NCBI GenBank assembly: GCA_043798375.1
Contig: JAZDOS010000009.1
Location: 1-28,281, forward strand
DNA: 28,281 bases
Source of the DNA: JAPLMI01 sp043798375
Lineage (GTDB): Bacteria; Omnitrophota; Gorgyraeia; 2-01-FULL-45-10
Direction: 5' to 3'
Part shown: one piece after another, positions 13,911 to 21,873 of the stretch
Position numbering within the stretch: position 1 is the stretch's first letter
Layout: the number at the start of each line of letters is the position of its first letter
Position numbers and translations under genes: made by a program
Notes under the pieces: model-generated
Databases searched by the model: none
The model's input: only the letters and a program-made list of their open reading frames with translations
What the model was told of the DNA's origin: nothing

Positions 13911-15239
13911 CTATATGCCTTTTGCCGGCCGCTTCTGCTTGCGCCAGGCTATCGAGATCACCTGGCTCAATATATCGTCCATCGTTATTATCCCCTGCAG
14001 TGTTTTATTATCATCCAGCACGGGAATGGCGGATACTTTATATTTGTCCATGAAATAAGCGACCTCGGTAACGCTGTTATTCAGGTAGACGTACAGCGTT
14101 TTCTGGAACGTCGTCTTCAAAATGCTGTCCTTGGCCTCGGCGAAGAGCAGCCTTCTTACCGTCGTCACTCCCTTCAGGTGGTTCTTTTCATCGACGACAT
14201 AAATATAGGGGACGGCTTCGACCTCCTTGGTATTATTTTTTATATACTCAATCGCGGCTTCGACCGTAACGGTTTCCGGAATGGAGACGAGCTCCGTCGT
14301 CATGAGGCCTCCGGCCGAATCGCTTGAATACCCCAAAAGCGTCGAAAGTTTCTTCGCCCTGCCGCTCTCGATAAGCATGAGAAGATTTTTTACGGTCCGG
14401 CGCGGAAGTTTCTCCAAAAGGTCCGTCGCTTCATCGGACGACATACGCGCCACTATCTGGGCGGCTTCTTTTTTGTCCAGCTCTTTCAGAATCGACTTCT
14501 GCTCTTCAAACTCGAGATTTTCAAAAACCTTCGACTTGGTCTTCGTCTCGAGGGTCCTGAAGAGGGCCATACGCTGGTTGGTGTTCAGATCAAATATTAT
14601 CTCTCCAAGATCGGCGGCCGGTATGGCCTGGAGCTGTTTCTCCGAAACGGACAGCTTCATCGTCATGCTGGCAGGGTTTATCGAAACGGGCTGGACATAT
14701 TTCCATGACACGAGGTCTTCTTTTTTCAGGTAGCTCGAATTTTTCTTTACGATCTTTACTATGAAATCGACGATCTTCTCCCATCCCAGGCGGCGGACGA
14801 GCCCCCGCAGCCCTATATCGACGTGCGCGATGACAAGCTCGTGGTCCACCCTCAAAAGGTGTATGTCATTGACGCGCCTTACCTTGTGATTGAACGTGTC
14901 GACAACCTGCTGGTCAAGAATGTCTCTCTTTAATAAAAATTCATACTCCTTGGGCGAGCCCTCAAACTTGAGGGAGCCCTTCTTAACATTCAGAATAACG
15001 CTGTCGTCTATAGTTGAGATAACAGACCACGGCAGGCTTGCGTATGTTTTTTTGAATCTGCGGTCAAATACTATTATCTCCGCGACTTTGGGGTAAATAT
15101 CGCCCAGTTTGATGGACATATCCCAGATACTGCCGACAAATTTTCCGTCGGCGTCATGGACATCTTTTTTTAAAATTTGCGAAAAATTTATGAACATCGC
15201 CGCGGCCCGCGCCATGGCCTCGTTAATATTATTTATCAT
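13911..15239 (-). CDS. Soluble MgtE-type Mg2+ sensor: PRC-barrel-like, MgtE_N and CBS domains, no channel
   Basis: The 442-residue protein has two PRC-barrel-like segments (about 15-95 and 105-165; VGSIWDMSI, HLLRVDHELVIAHVD). An MgtE_N superhelical domain follows (about 195-300; LNTNQRMALFRTLE, MSSDEATDLLEKLP), then the SAGGLMTTE linker (308-316) and a CBS pair (about 316-435). In MgtE channels these cytosolic domains sense Mg2+ and gate the pore, but here no transmembrane domain follows. Lying immediately upstream of the NRAMP-family gene, it may serve as that transporter's regulatory subunit. The start is uncertain: no Shine-Dalgarno precedes the ATG at 15239, and ATGs a few codons later are possible. 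Confidence 0.85.
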   Translation of the reverse strand: MINNINEAMARAAAMFINFSQILKKDVHDADGKFVGSIWDMSIKLGDIYPKVAEIIVFDRRFKKTYASLPWSVISTIDDSVILNVKKGSLKFEGSPKEYEFLLKRDILDQQVVDTFNHKVRRVNDIHLLRVDHELVIAHVDIGLRGLVRRLGWEKIVDFIVKIVKKNSSYLKKEDLVSWKYVQPVSINPASMTMKLSVSEKQLQAIPAADLGEIIFDLNTNQRMALFRTLETKTKSKVFENLEFEEQKSILKELDKKEAAQIVARMSSDEATDLLEKLPRRTVKNLLMLIESGRAKKLSTLLGYSSDSAGGLMTTELVSIPETVTVEAAIEYIKNNTKEVEAVPYIYVVDEKNHLKGVTTVRRLLFAEAKDSILKTTFQKTLYVYLNNSVTEVAYFMDKYKVSAIPVLDDNKTLQGIITMDDILSQVISIAWRKQKRPAKGI

Positions 15240-15384
15240 AGACAGATTTGCATAACATGAAAATACCTAATAGAGATATCGCCGCTTCGCTTATTTTCGG
15301 AATAAGGTGTTCGGCTTTTTCGCCGTATCTTTTCCTTACCCATGTCAATATGCCTCCGAAGGCGAGCCCGAACGGAAGAAGGGA
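15229..15384 (-). pseudogene. Possible remnant of a membrane protein C-terminus
   Basis: Directly after the marC stop codon, in the same frame, the minus strand stays open for 51 codons. They read like the end of a membrane transporter: LPFGLAFGGILTWV, the basic segment RKRYGEKAEHL, then a hydrophobic helix AAISLLGIFMLCKSV. It has no ATG. A TTG five bases after GGAGG could start a 39-residue peptide that overlaps the next gene and couples its translation. The pattern weakly recalls the last helix of MntP-type Mn2+ exporters, but this is not secure. Confidence 0.3.
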
Positions 15385-15984
15385 TCAGGCCGGTTTCTGC
15401 GCCATAAAATAGGCTATAGTATCCACTATACCCTTCCTTATCATCATGACGGCGATGGCGGCCAATAGAAGGCTTGCGATCTTCGAGAACGCTTTCGAAC
15501 CGGCCTTGCCGAGAAATTTTGAGATGGTAACAGCGCATGAAAACACTATCCAGGTTATTATGAGATTTATCACAAAGGAGGTTATCGTCAAAAAAATGCC
15601 GTAGGAGTCCATGAGTATTATTATCGTCGTCAGTACCGCCGGGCCTGTTATGAGCGGGGTGCCTATCGGGACGGCGCCCATAGTGTCGGACGGCATCCTG
15701 CGGGATTTTTCATACGAAAGTATGTCCCTTAAAGAGATGGCAAGAAGCACAAGCCCGCCGGCAATTTTAAAGTCCGCGACGAATATCCCAAGCGCCTTGA
15801 ATATCCAGTTGCCTAAAAAAAGAAAGATGATGCCTATGACGAATGCCGTTATTATAGACTGGGTCAGTATCTTCCGTTTTTCGCGCGGTTTCAGATGCTC
15901 GGTGAATCCTATGAACATCGGGAGAACGCCGATAGCGTCCATCGCCACGAATATAGGTATGAATGACAAAAGAAATTGTTTCAC
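15385..15984 (-). CDS. MarC-family integral membrane protein
   Basis: The 199-residue protein has six hydrophobic helices and the family features FVAMDAIGVLPMFIG near the N-terminus, FKIAGGLVLLAISL in the middle and AVPIGTPLITGPAVLTTIIIL. The role of MarC proteins is not established; early links to antibiotic resistance were not upheld. The start is GTG at 15984, preceded by GGAGG with a suitable spacing and by the promoter at 16011-16040. It is the first gene of the run that continues into the cation-transport genes. Confidence 0.9.
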   Translation of the reverse strand: MKQFLLSFIPIFVAMDAIGVLPMFIGFTEHLKPREKRKILTQSIITAFVIGIIFLFLGNWIFKALGIFVADFKIAGGLVLLAISLRDILSYEKSRRMPSDTMGAVPIGTPLITGPAVLTTIIILMDSYGIFLTITSFVINLIITWIVFSCAVTISKFLGKAGSKAFSKIASLLLAAIAVMMIRKGIVDTIAYFMAQKPA

Positions 15985-16010
15985 CCCGTCCCTCCATTAG
16001 ATTTTAAGGT

Positions 16011-16040
16011 AGTATACCATATAATTATAAAATGTGACAA
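16011..16040 (-). promoter_or_regulatory. Promoter of marC and the cation-transport genes
   Basis: On the minus strand, TTGTCA (16040-16035), an 18-bp AT-rich spacer and TATACT (16016-16011). It lies between the palindromic repeats and the marC ribosome-binding site. Confidence 0.6.
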
Positions 16041-16056
16041 AAGAAATAAAAGGATG

Positions 16057-16118
16057 CCGATACAACCTGCGAGGTTTGCCGGTAGCTATCTACCAGTTAA
16101 CCTATCAGGTTGTATCGG
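16057..16118. repeat. Palindromic intergenic repeat, copy A
   Basis: Arms at 16057-16076 and 16099-16118 pair with a few mismatches (CCTGCGAGG against CCTATCAGG) around a 22-nt loop containing CTATCTACCAG. Sequence and loop are the reverse complement of the copy at 5482-5543 with few changes. It lies next to copy B. Confidence 0.8.
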
Positions 16119-16132
16119 TAAAAGAAACAGAG

Positions 16133-16206
16133 GGGCCACCGATACAACCTCCGAGGTTTGCCGGCAACTATCTACCAGTTAACCTCGCAGGTTGTATTGG
16201 TGGCCC
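16133..16206. repeat. Palindromic intergenic repeat, copy B, likely terminator of the DUF2934 gene
   Basis: Outer arms GGGCCACC (16133-16140) and GGTGGCCC (16199-16206) continue into inner arms with the ACCTCCGAGGT/ACCTCGCAGGT core. The 22-nt loop shares CTATCTACCAG with the other copies. It lies about 28 bp past the end of the DUF2934 gene, with T/A-rich flanks on both sides. Confidence 0.8.
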
Positions 16207-16234
16207 TTTTATTTTCTTTATTAAAAACCGGGAA

Positions 16235-16417
16235 TTACTTGGACAGCTTGCCCTTTACAATCCTCTCGGCCTCGAGCCAGTCGTTGACCGCGTGGCCCGT
16301 CTTCTTGCCCCTCTTCTCGTAAAGCTCAAAAGCCTTTTTTTCGATGAGCTTACGAATATCATTCTGAGTCATCGAGGGATTAGAGGATTTCCCGAGCTTA
16401 AATGACGTCCTTGCCAT
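16235..16417 (-). CDS. DUF2934 domain protein (60 aa)
   Basis: Residues about 20-57 (IRKLIEKKAFELYEKRGK, then HAVNDWLEAERIVKGKL) match the short DUF2934 helical domain, whose function is unknown. The ATG at 16417 follows a strong AGGAGGGG ribosome-binding site and a promoter at 16455-16482. It is flanked by operon boundaries on both sides, so it is probably a single-gene unit. Confidence 0.85.
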   Translation of the reverse strand: MARTSFKLGKSSNPSMTQNDIRKLIEKKAFELYEKRGKKTGHAVNDWLEAERIVKGKLSK

Positions 16418-16454
16418 AACCTTCCCCTCCTTCTTTAAAATCTACGTGTATAGG

Positions 16455-16482
16455 ATTATACAACTTTTAAAATATTATGCAA
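16455..16482 (-). promoter_or_regulatory. Promoter of the DUF2934 gene
   Basis: On the minus strand, TTGCAT (16482-16477), a 16-bp spacer and TATAAT (16460-16455). The -35 overlaps the last codons and stop of the GH57 gene upstream. Confidence 0.65.
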
Positions 16483-18136
16483 TAGAAATCTTCAGGATTT
16501 CCGGAATCGGTTTTTTCAGCAGTTTGTAAATATTCTTAAGGTGCGTAAGATACAATTTATCGAACGGGCTGTCTTTTCCGGTATGCGCCCTTCCGCCGTA
16601 CCACCAGTTCCAGTCGCTTCCTTCCGCTATATACAGCTCGCGCCAGGCATTCTTCAGTTTCGCGCCGTCGGAATCTGGATCTTTATGAGATTCCCTTGTG
16701 AATTTCATCAGGTCTTTTCTCACCGCTTCAAGATACTGCCACGACAGATTGTCCTCTTCCTGGCCTATCCATATCTCAAAATTATGATTTATCCATGACC
16801 CGGGAAATATGTTTGACAGCCCTCTTTTGGGCCGCTCCAGTTCCAGAAAATCGCTTATCGTGGTCGAAAAGAGATCCGGCTGTTTATCGATGTTGGCGTA
16901 CAGGGTCTCAAAAAAATCCCTCGCGTTATCTTCATAGTATTCCCAGGCATTCTCGCCGTCCATGGCTATGGTCAAAAGCCCTCTGTCGGTGTCGCGCCGC
17001 AGGTTCCGGGCCGTCGTGCTCATGTGCCCCATAAGATCCCATGCGGCGTCGGACTGGTTCCAGGAATTGTAGCTGAAACTTATCATATCCGAAAGGTTCT
17101 TATCCCTGAATATCATCGTGATATTCTTTAACCCTTTTTTGAATTCATACGGGGAATAGATTATTCTCCTGTCGAAGAGCGATATCCCCTTATACTTCCT
17201 GTCATATGAAGAGAGACTGTTGAATAATATATCCTCATCCGTCGCGACCCAGTCGATGCCTTTTGCGATCAGAAGATCCAAAACTTCGTCGGAGACGCTT
17301 CCTTCGGACGGCCACATGCCGCGCGGGGGTGAGCCGAATTGTTCGGTGTGATATTTTATCGCCTCTTCTATCTGCCATGCGGCGTCTTCGGGATGGCGGA
17401 ACCTGCGCTTGGGAAGCGCCATACCCGGAGACGATATCCTCGCGATGGACGTATCGCAGAGAAGGGGAAGTATCGGATGATAAAAAGGCGTCGTCGTGAT
17501 CTCTATCCGGCCCTTTTCCTGAAGCCTTCTGTAGAGCGGTATTATCTGGGCGAGGATCTCTTTCTGTTTTGCCAGTATATATTCTTTATCTTCTTCCGTG
17601 TAGTTCTTCTCTTTTTCGGCCAGGTCTTTCAGGTTGATGTCGTCGTCCAGGCTTATCGAATGGAACCACGACATGTTGAAGAGCGCCTGAAGGTCGAGGA
17701 AATCCCTGTCCGAGAAACTTTTGACGACGCTCTTGAGCGCCGAGCCCAAAACAGGCTTCACCCCTTTTTTGATCAGGAGCTCGGAATATCTCGGGTTTGG
17801 TTCTATGAAATGCTTGAAATTGACTTTAAAAAAGTTGTTGAGGAGATCGACCTTGTCTTCGAAGGTAAGGGAGCTTGCCTTTTTTGCGGTAAGGTCCTGG
17901 AAGATATCGGCGGCATCGTTCTCGGTATAATCATTTATCTGTTCGACGAGCGAAGGGACGAGATTGAAAGTCGCTTTTATATCGAAATCTTCCACGAGCG
18001 CGGCCATCGGATAGTAATCCTTGACCCCGTGAAGCCGCACCCACGGAAGGAGGTACTTGCCCGCGAGCGAATCTTTGTAAAAGGGCTGGTGCATGTGCCA
18101 CAGGAACGCAACCCCGAGTCTTTTCTTGGTTTCCAT
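16475..18136 (-). CDS. Glycoside hydrolase family 57 protein (alpha-amylase/glucanotransferase type)
   Basis: The 553-residue protein has the GH57 conserved regions: HMHQPFY (14-20), TTTPFYHPILPL (about 214-225), GMWPSEGSVSDEV with the likely nucleophile E278, and TIAMDGENAWEYY with the likely acid/base D393. Family 57 enzymes cleave or transfer alpha-1,4 (sometimes alpha-1,6) glucan bonds with retention. There is no signal peptide, so it acts in the cytoplasm, presumably on glycogen. The gene follows the GH57 branching enzyme with a 4-nt gap. Exact activity (amylase, pullulanase or 4-alpha-glucanotransferase) cannot be set from sequence alone. Confidence 0.9.
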   Translation of the reverse strand: METKKRLGVAFLWHMHQPFYKDSLAGKYLLPWVRLHGVKDYYPMAALVEDFDIKATFNLVPSLVEQINDYTENDAADIFQDLTAKKASSLTFEDKVDLLNNFFKVNFKHFIEPNPRYSELLIKKGVKPVLGSALKSVVKSFSDRDFLDLQALFNMSWFHSISLDDDINLKDLAEKEKNYTEEDKEYILAKQKEILAQIIPLYRRLQEKGRIEITTTPFYHPILPLLCDTSIARISSPGMALPKRRFRHPEDAAWQIEEAIKYHTEQFGSPPRGMWPSEGSVSDEVLDLLIAKGIDWVATDEDILFNSLSSYDRKYKGISLFDRRIIYSPYEFKKGLKNITMIFRDKNLSDMISFSYNSWNQSDAAWDLMGHMSTTARNLRRDTDRGLLTIAMDGENAWEYYEDNARDFFETLYANIDKQPDLFSTTISDFLELERPKRGLSNIFPGSWINHNFEIWIGQEEDNLSWQYLEAVRKDLMKFTRESHKDPDSDGAKLKNAWRELYIAEGSDWNWWYGGRAHTGKDSPFDKLYLTHLKNIYKLLKKPIPEILKISIA

Positions 18137-18140
18137 ACGA

Positions 18141-19730
18141 TTAAGTACAATAGACTGAATAGTCTATATCGGGAAAAATGTTATATTTGCCTTCGAGTCG
18201 GCTTACGTACCCTTCGTCGAGAGAGCTCTCTTTCACGTCCTGGTAAAGTTCCGTGAAATGCTCGGTATGTTCCCTGAGCCTTTCGACCGCGTAAGGGACA
18301 TGTGAACCGGTCTTCATTATGAAAGCCCAATCGCTCGACTGCGCCAGGAGAAGCTCTCTTGCCATCTGATTAAGCGTCCTACGGAGTAAGCCGTCGGCGC
18401 GCCTGTTGGCGTTGGCGAGCTCCACCATCCTCTCGACCATCTTATGGAGGTGCCTGTATATCCAGTCGTTCGAACCCTCGAGCCAGACCTCGCTGTAGCC
18501 TTTCCAGCCCCAGCTGGAAAATGCCGGTGTCAAGACCTGGTATTTTTTATATAGTTTCAGGTATTCTCCCGGTGTCGTGAGCGCTACGGTTTTCTGATCA
18601 TAACTTATCTTGCGGATCAGGAAATCGAGCCACTGCGGCCCTTCGTACCACCAGTGGCCGAAGAGTTCCGCGTCATACGGCGCCACTATCACCGGCAGCC
18701 TGTCACCCATCGAACCGACCAGATACTCAACCTGCTTCTCCCTGTTAAACATGAAATTGCCGGCCTGGTCCGCCGCCCTGTCACGCGCCCATTCGGGAAC
18801 ATACGGCTCCTTGTGATTCGTATTTCCGGTAATCCTGTAATATTTTATGCCGGTATTTATTCTTACTCCGTCGGCATTTATGTAAGGGCGGACGTAGTCG
18901 TAATCGAGGTCGAAGCCTATGTCGCGGTAAAATTCCCTGTAATTAAAATCGCCGGGATATCCCTCGACGGCGCTCCAGACGGCCTTCGAAGATTCGGTAT
19001 CCCTTCCGAAAACGCCGACGCCGTTCTTGGTCAGGTAGGGGCTAAATACGCCGAACCTCGGCCGCGGCGTACCGAAGAGTATGCCGTGCGTATCAACGAG
19101 AAAATATCTTATGCCCTCTTTTTTGAGGATCTCCTCATCGCCGGGATTGTAGCCGCACTCCGGAAGCCACATGCCGGAGGGCTTCCTGCCGAAAAGCTTC
19201 TCGTACAACTCCGCGCCCACCCTCACCTGCGCCCTGACAGAGGCCTTCCGCTCGACTTCCATAAGCGGAAGGTAGCCGTGCGTGGCCGAGCATGTGATAA
19301 CCTCAAGGCCGCCCAGTTCCTGAAAACGCTTAAAGGCGTTCACGAGATTCGACTGATATTCGTGGACAAATATGCGGCGCGCGTCAAGGAATTCGGAGTG
19401 GTACATGTGGGCAAGCTTGTTAAAACGGTCATCCCACCCGGTCCTGTCGATCTCTTTTCCCGAAAGCTCTATGAGTTTTTCGAGATGTTTGACGTATTTT
19501 GACTGAAGGTGGTGGTCGATCAGCATCGACATGAGCGTCGGAGAAAGGGATATGGTCAGTTTATAATCGACGCGGTCCCTTACCAGGCCTTCGAGGACCT
19601 TGATGAGCGGGATGTATGTCTCGGTTATCGCCTCAAAAAGCCAATCCTCTTCAAGGAAGTTTTCGAACTCGGGATGACGTATATAGGGAAGGTGCGCGTG
19701 AAGGACTATCGCAAGGTAACCTTTCGGCAT
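18141..19730 (-). CDS. GH57 1,4-alpha-glucan branching enzyme
   Basis: The 529-residue protein carries the branching-enzyme form of the GH57 motifs: HAHLPYIRHPE (11-21), CSATHGYLPLM (147-157), GMWLPECGYNPG with nucleophile E191, and VAPYDAELFGHWWYEGP with acid/base D353. These positions agree closely with the characterised Thermococcus-type GH57 branching enzyme (E183, D354). A C-terminal helical domain follows (DUF1957 type). It introduces alpha-1,6 branches into glycogen in the cytoplasm. Its partners here are a DUF4912 protein upstream and a second GH57 enzyme downstream. Confidence 0.93.
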   Translation of the reverse strand: MPKGYLAIVLHAHLPYIRHPEFENFLEEDWLFEAITETYIPLIKVLEGLVRDRVDYKLTISLSPTLMSMLIDHHLQSKYVKHLEKLIELSGKEIDRTGWDDRFNKLAHMYHSEFLDARRIFVHEYQSNLVNAFKRFQELGGLEVITCSATHGYLPLMEVERKASVRAQVRVGAELYEKLFGRKPSGMWLPECGYNPGDEEILKKEGIRYFLVDTHGILFGTPRPRFGVFSPYLTKNGVGVFGRDTESSKAVWSAVEGYPGDFNYREFYRDIGFDLDYDYVRPYINADGVRINTGIKYYRITGNTNHKEPYVPEWARDRAADQAGNFMFNREKQVEYLVGSMGDRLPVIVAPYDAELFGHWWYEGPQWLDFLIRKISYDQKTVALTTPGEYLKLYKKYQVLTPAFSSWGWKGYSEVWLEGSNDWIYRHLHKMVERMVELANANRRADGLLRRTLNQMARELLLAQSSDWAFIMKTGSHVPYAVERLREHTEHFTELYQDVKESSLDEGYVSRLEGKYNIFPDIDYSVYCT

Positions 19731-19736
19731 AAAAGA

Positions 19737-20555
19737 TTATTCTGTCTTTCTTGTTACGATGGGGGTTATGCGGCGTTTGTCGACGCCGTCAGAGGAAACC
19801 GCCTCGACTGGTATAGTCTGTTTTCCATCCGGCAGGGCAAATCTTAAAGTGAACGTCCCGTCTTGCTTCAATTGTATTTCTTTACCCTGAACGGTAAGTT
19901 TCGCGTCAGGCTCCGTCGCTCCGTATACTATAAGCTCCGTATTCACTGCCAGCCAGAATTTTCGCTCTTGCGGCTTCCTGTAAAAAGAAGCGGCGCTCGA
20001 TATGCCGCCCGAGGTGACCTGCTCTTCCAGGCGTTTTTTCAAGCTCTCCCTCACCTCGAGGGAACCTTTTCCGACGCCGAATCCGCCTGACAGGCCGAAC
20101 ATCTTCCAATAATCTTCTTCGGGCATCATCCATTCGGCGTCGAGAACATCCGACATCCCGAAGCGCGGGGTCCTGATAACATTCGAGCGCGCGAGCATAT
20201 AGAAATTTCCCCTGTCCGATACTATGCCGATATCGACGACCCAGGCCCTGTCCGGTGAATTGACATTGATATACCAGTTGTTGGCAAGCCCTTTTAAATC
20301 TATATCGAAACAGGTGTGCGCGTTTTTGCCGTTAAAATTTATGTCCGTGATATCATAGACGCGCAAGACCGACTTTTCAACTTTTTCTCCCGCCGATTCT
20401 ATTTTCCTTACCGCCTCATCTTCCCTGTCGCGCCTGATCTCCCAATATGAAAATATCCACCACGGATCCCTCGCAAGGAGGACTATTTTATTATCTCCGT
20501 AACCCTGCGGGAACTTGAACTGCTTCCTATCTTTCGCTTTCATTCCAGGAGTCAT
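19737..20555 (-). CDS. DUF4912 domain protein linked to GH57 genes
   Basis: The ATG at 20555 is chosen because GGGGTGA lies 6-7 nt upstream; an in-frame TTG six codons earlier is less likely. The 272-residue protein has the DUF4912 hallmark KIVLLARDPWWIFSYWEI near the N-terminus. This is followed by a beta-rich domain (LRVYDITDINFNG, WYINVNSPDRAWVVDIGI) and a second beta domain after a helical linker (LIVYGATEPDAKLTVQGKEI). The aromatic-rich strands resemble carbohydrate-binding modules. The gene is immediately upstream of the branching enzyme gene, so glucan binding or targeting is a reasonable inference; no function is proven for the family. Confidence 0.88.
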   Translation of the reverse strand: MTPGMKAKDRKQFKFPQGYGDNKIVLLARDPWWIFSYWEIRRDREDEAVRKIESAGEKVEKSVLRVYDITDINFNGKNAHTCFDIDLKGLANNWYINVNSPDRAWVVDIGIVSDRGNFYMLARSNVIRTPRFGMSDVLDAEWMMPEEDYWKMFGLSGGFGVGKGSLEVRESLKKRLEEQVTSGGISSAASFYRKPQERKFWLAVNTELIVYGATEPDAKLTVQGKEIQLKQDGTFTLRFALPDGKQTIPVEAVSSDGVDKRRITPIVTRKTE

Positions 20556-20582
20556 ATGGGTCACCCCTTTCAAAAAACGGCT

Positions 20583-21044
20583 TTATTCGTCAGAGGGTGT
20601 TTCAACCGGCTGTTCCGCGGCTGTATTTTCCTGCGGTATGGCGGCAGGCGGCGCCTCCTCTTCCTCTTTCTCGACTATCACCGACTTCGCGATATTCAAG
20701 CCGCCTTTCGGCAAATAGACCGCGTCGATCCAGTCGCCATTTTTTATGTCTTTAAGCGAGGCCGCGTTCTCCATCTTCGTATCCTTATCGATAACTATAT
20801 CCGAGGTCTTTTCCTCGTCGTTGTCATAATCGTAATACTGAAGTTTTATGGAATTCGCCGCTTCGTCCGTCGATTTCACTTCCCCGTAGATCGACATCTC
20901 TTCGGCCTGCAGAACGGGTTCATCGGCAGGTTCGGCCGGGCCGGCCGGCGCGGGAACAGGCTCTTTGTTTTCCTGTGAAAATACCGGCATCGTGATGAGG
21001 CTTAAGACGGCGACTAACGTCAATACGACAAGCGATCTCTTCAT
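20583..21044 (-). CDS. Secreted acidic protein of unknown function
   Basis: The 153-residue protein has a signal peptide (SLVVLTLVAVLSLITMPVFS, residues 4-23) and Pro/Glu/Ala-rich low-complexity ends (EPVPAPAGPAEPADEP, EEEEAPPAAIPQENTAAEQP). A small central beta-rich domain (IYGEVKSTDEAANSIKLQYY ... GDWIDAVYLPKGGLNIAKSV) recalls the short OB-like repeats of DUF5666-type periplasmic proteins. It probably resides in the periplasm. The start has AAGGAGA upstream and the promoter is at 21079-21108. It is the first gene of the unit that continues into DUF4912 and GH57 genes, although its link to glucan metabolism is not evident. Confidence 0.7.
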   Translation of the reverse strand: MKRSLVVLTLVAVLSLITMPVFSQENKEPVPAPAGPAEPADEPVLQAEEMSIYGEVKSTDEAANSIKLQYYDYDNDEEKTSDIVIDKDTKMENAASLKDIKNGDWIDAVYLPKGGLNIAKSVIVEKEEEEAPPAAIPQENTAAEQPVETPSDE

Positions 21045-21078
21045 ACGTATCTCCTTTTTTAAGTTATCTGTTTGTCTA

Positions 21079-21108
21079 TATATACCATAATTATATCCAG
21101 AAAGTCAA
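21079..21108 (-). promoter_or_regulatory. Promoter of the glucan gene cluster
   Basis: On the minus strand, TTGACT (21108-21103), an 18-bp spacer and TATATA (21084-21079). The -35 overlaps the stop codon of the upstream glycosyltransferase gene. Confidence 0.65.
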
Positions 21109-21866
21109 GTGGTAAACTTCCTGCCGTTTTTGTCGAATACGGGCGACCTGCCGATCGAATGTTTCTGCAGGAAATATTTTAATGCGGTATCCAATACGCC
21201 CAAGCCATACCGAACACTCCTGGAAAAGCTGATCGAGGAAGAATCTTTTGTGTAGGCGCAGGGCGAGGTAATCTCGCCTACCCTATAACCGAAGTAAAAA
21301 GCCTGCAGGAGCATCTGGTTGTCAAAGATGAAGTCGTCCGAATTCTCCAATATAGGAATATTCAGCAATACATCTCTGGAAAAGGCCCTGTAACCCGTGT
21401 GGTACTCCGAGAGTTTTTCCCTGATTATATTATTCTCTATTAAGGTAAGGAGCCTGTTGGCAATGTATTTATATGAAGGCATTCCGCCTAACAAAGCCTT
21501 ATTTCCTAAAATCCTGGAGCCCAGGACTACGTCGAACATGCCCGAAGTGATGAGTGCGGCCATCGGCGTTATGAGTTTGGGGGGGTATTGGTAATCGGGG
21601 TGGAGCATGATGACGACGTCGGCGCCCAGTTTCAGCGCCTCGGCGTAGCATGTCTTCTGGTTGCCGCCGTAGCCTTTATTCGTATCATGGGTGAAGAGGC
21701 GAAGGTTGAGGCGCCCGGCGACCTCGACGGTCCTGTCCCTGGAGCTGTCGTCGGTTAGAATTATCTCGTCAACGATCCCCCGGGGTATCTCTTCGTAGGT
21801 CCGCTCTAACGTCTTCTCGGCGTTATACGCGGGCATCACAACGACTATCTTCCTGCCGTCCAGCAC
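21105..21866 (-). CDS. Family 2 glycosyltransferase (DPM/undecaprenyl-phosphate sugar type)
   Basis: The 253-residue GT-A protein has VVMPAYNAEKTLERTYEEI (about 9-27), the nucleotide-binding DDSSRDRT, the catalytic-region MLHPDYQYPP (in place of the usual DxD, with HPD) and the acceptor-side EYHTGYRAFSRDVL. It lacks C-terminal transmembrane helices, so it resembles the soluble dolichyl-phosphate mannose synthase type, which moves a sugar from a nucleotide sugar to a lipid phosphate or glycan. The start is GTG at 21866 with no obvious Shine-Dalgarno, 7 nt after the lipoprotein stop. Donor and acceptor are unknown. Confidence 0.87.
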   Translation of the reverse strand: MLDGRKIVVVMPAYNAEKTLERTYEEIPRGIVDEIILTDDSSRDRTVEVAGRLNLRLFTHDTNKGYGGNQKTCYAEALKLGADVVIMLHPDYQYPPKLITPMAALITSGMFDVVLGSRILGNKALLGGMPSYKYIANRLLTLIENNIIREKLSEYHTGYRAFSRDVLLNIPILENSDDFIFDNQMLLQAFYFGYRVGEITSPCAYTKDSSSISFSRSVRYGLGVLDTALKYFLQKHSIGRSPVFDKNGRKFTT

Positions 21867-21873
21867 GTGGGTA

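Noticed and set aside
15236..15538. 100-residue minus-strand frame near marC
   Set aside because: It overlaps the 3' part of marC in another frame, is Arg-rich and has no family resemblance.
17339..19502. Long plus-strand frames (305 and 282 residues) antisense to the GH57 genes
   Set aside because: They are mirror frames caused by codon bias in the GH57 genes; no start signals or domains, while the minus strand has full GH57 motifs.
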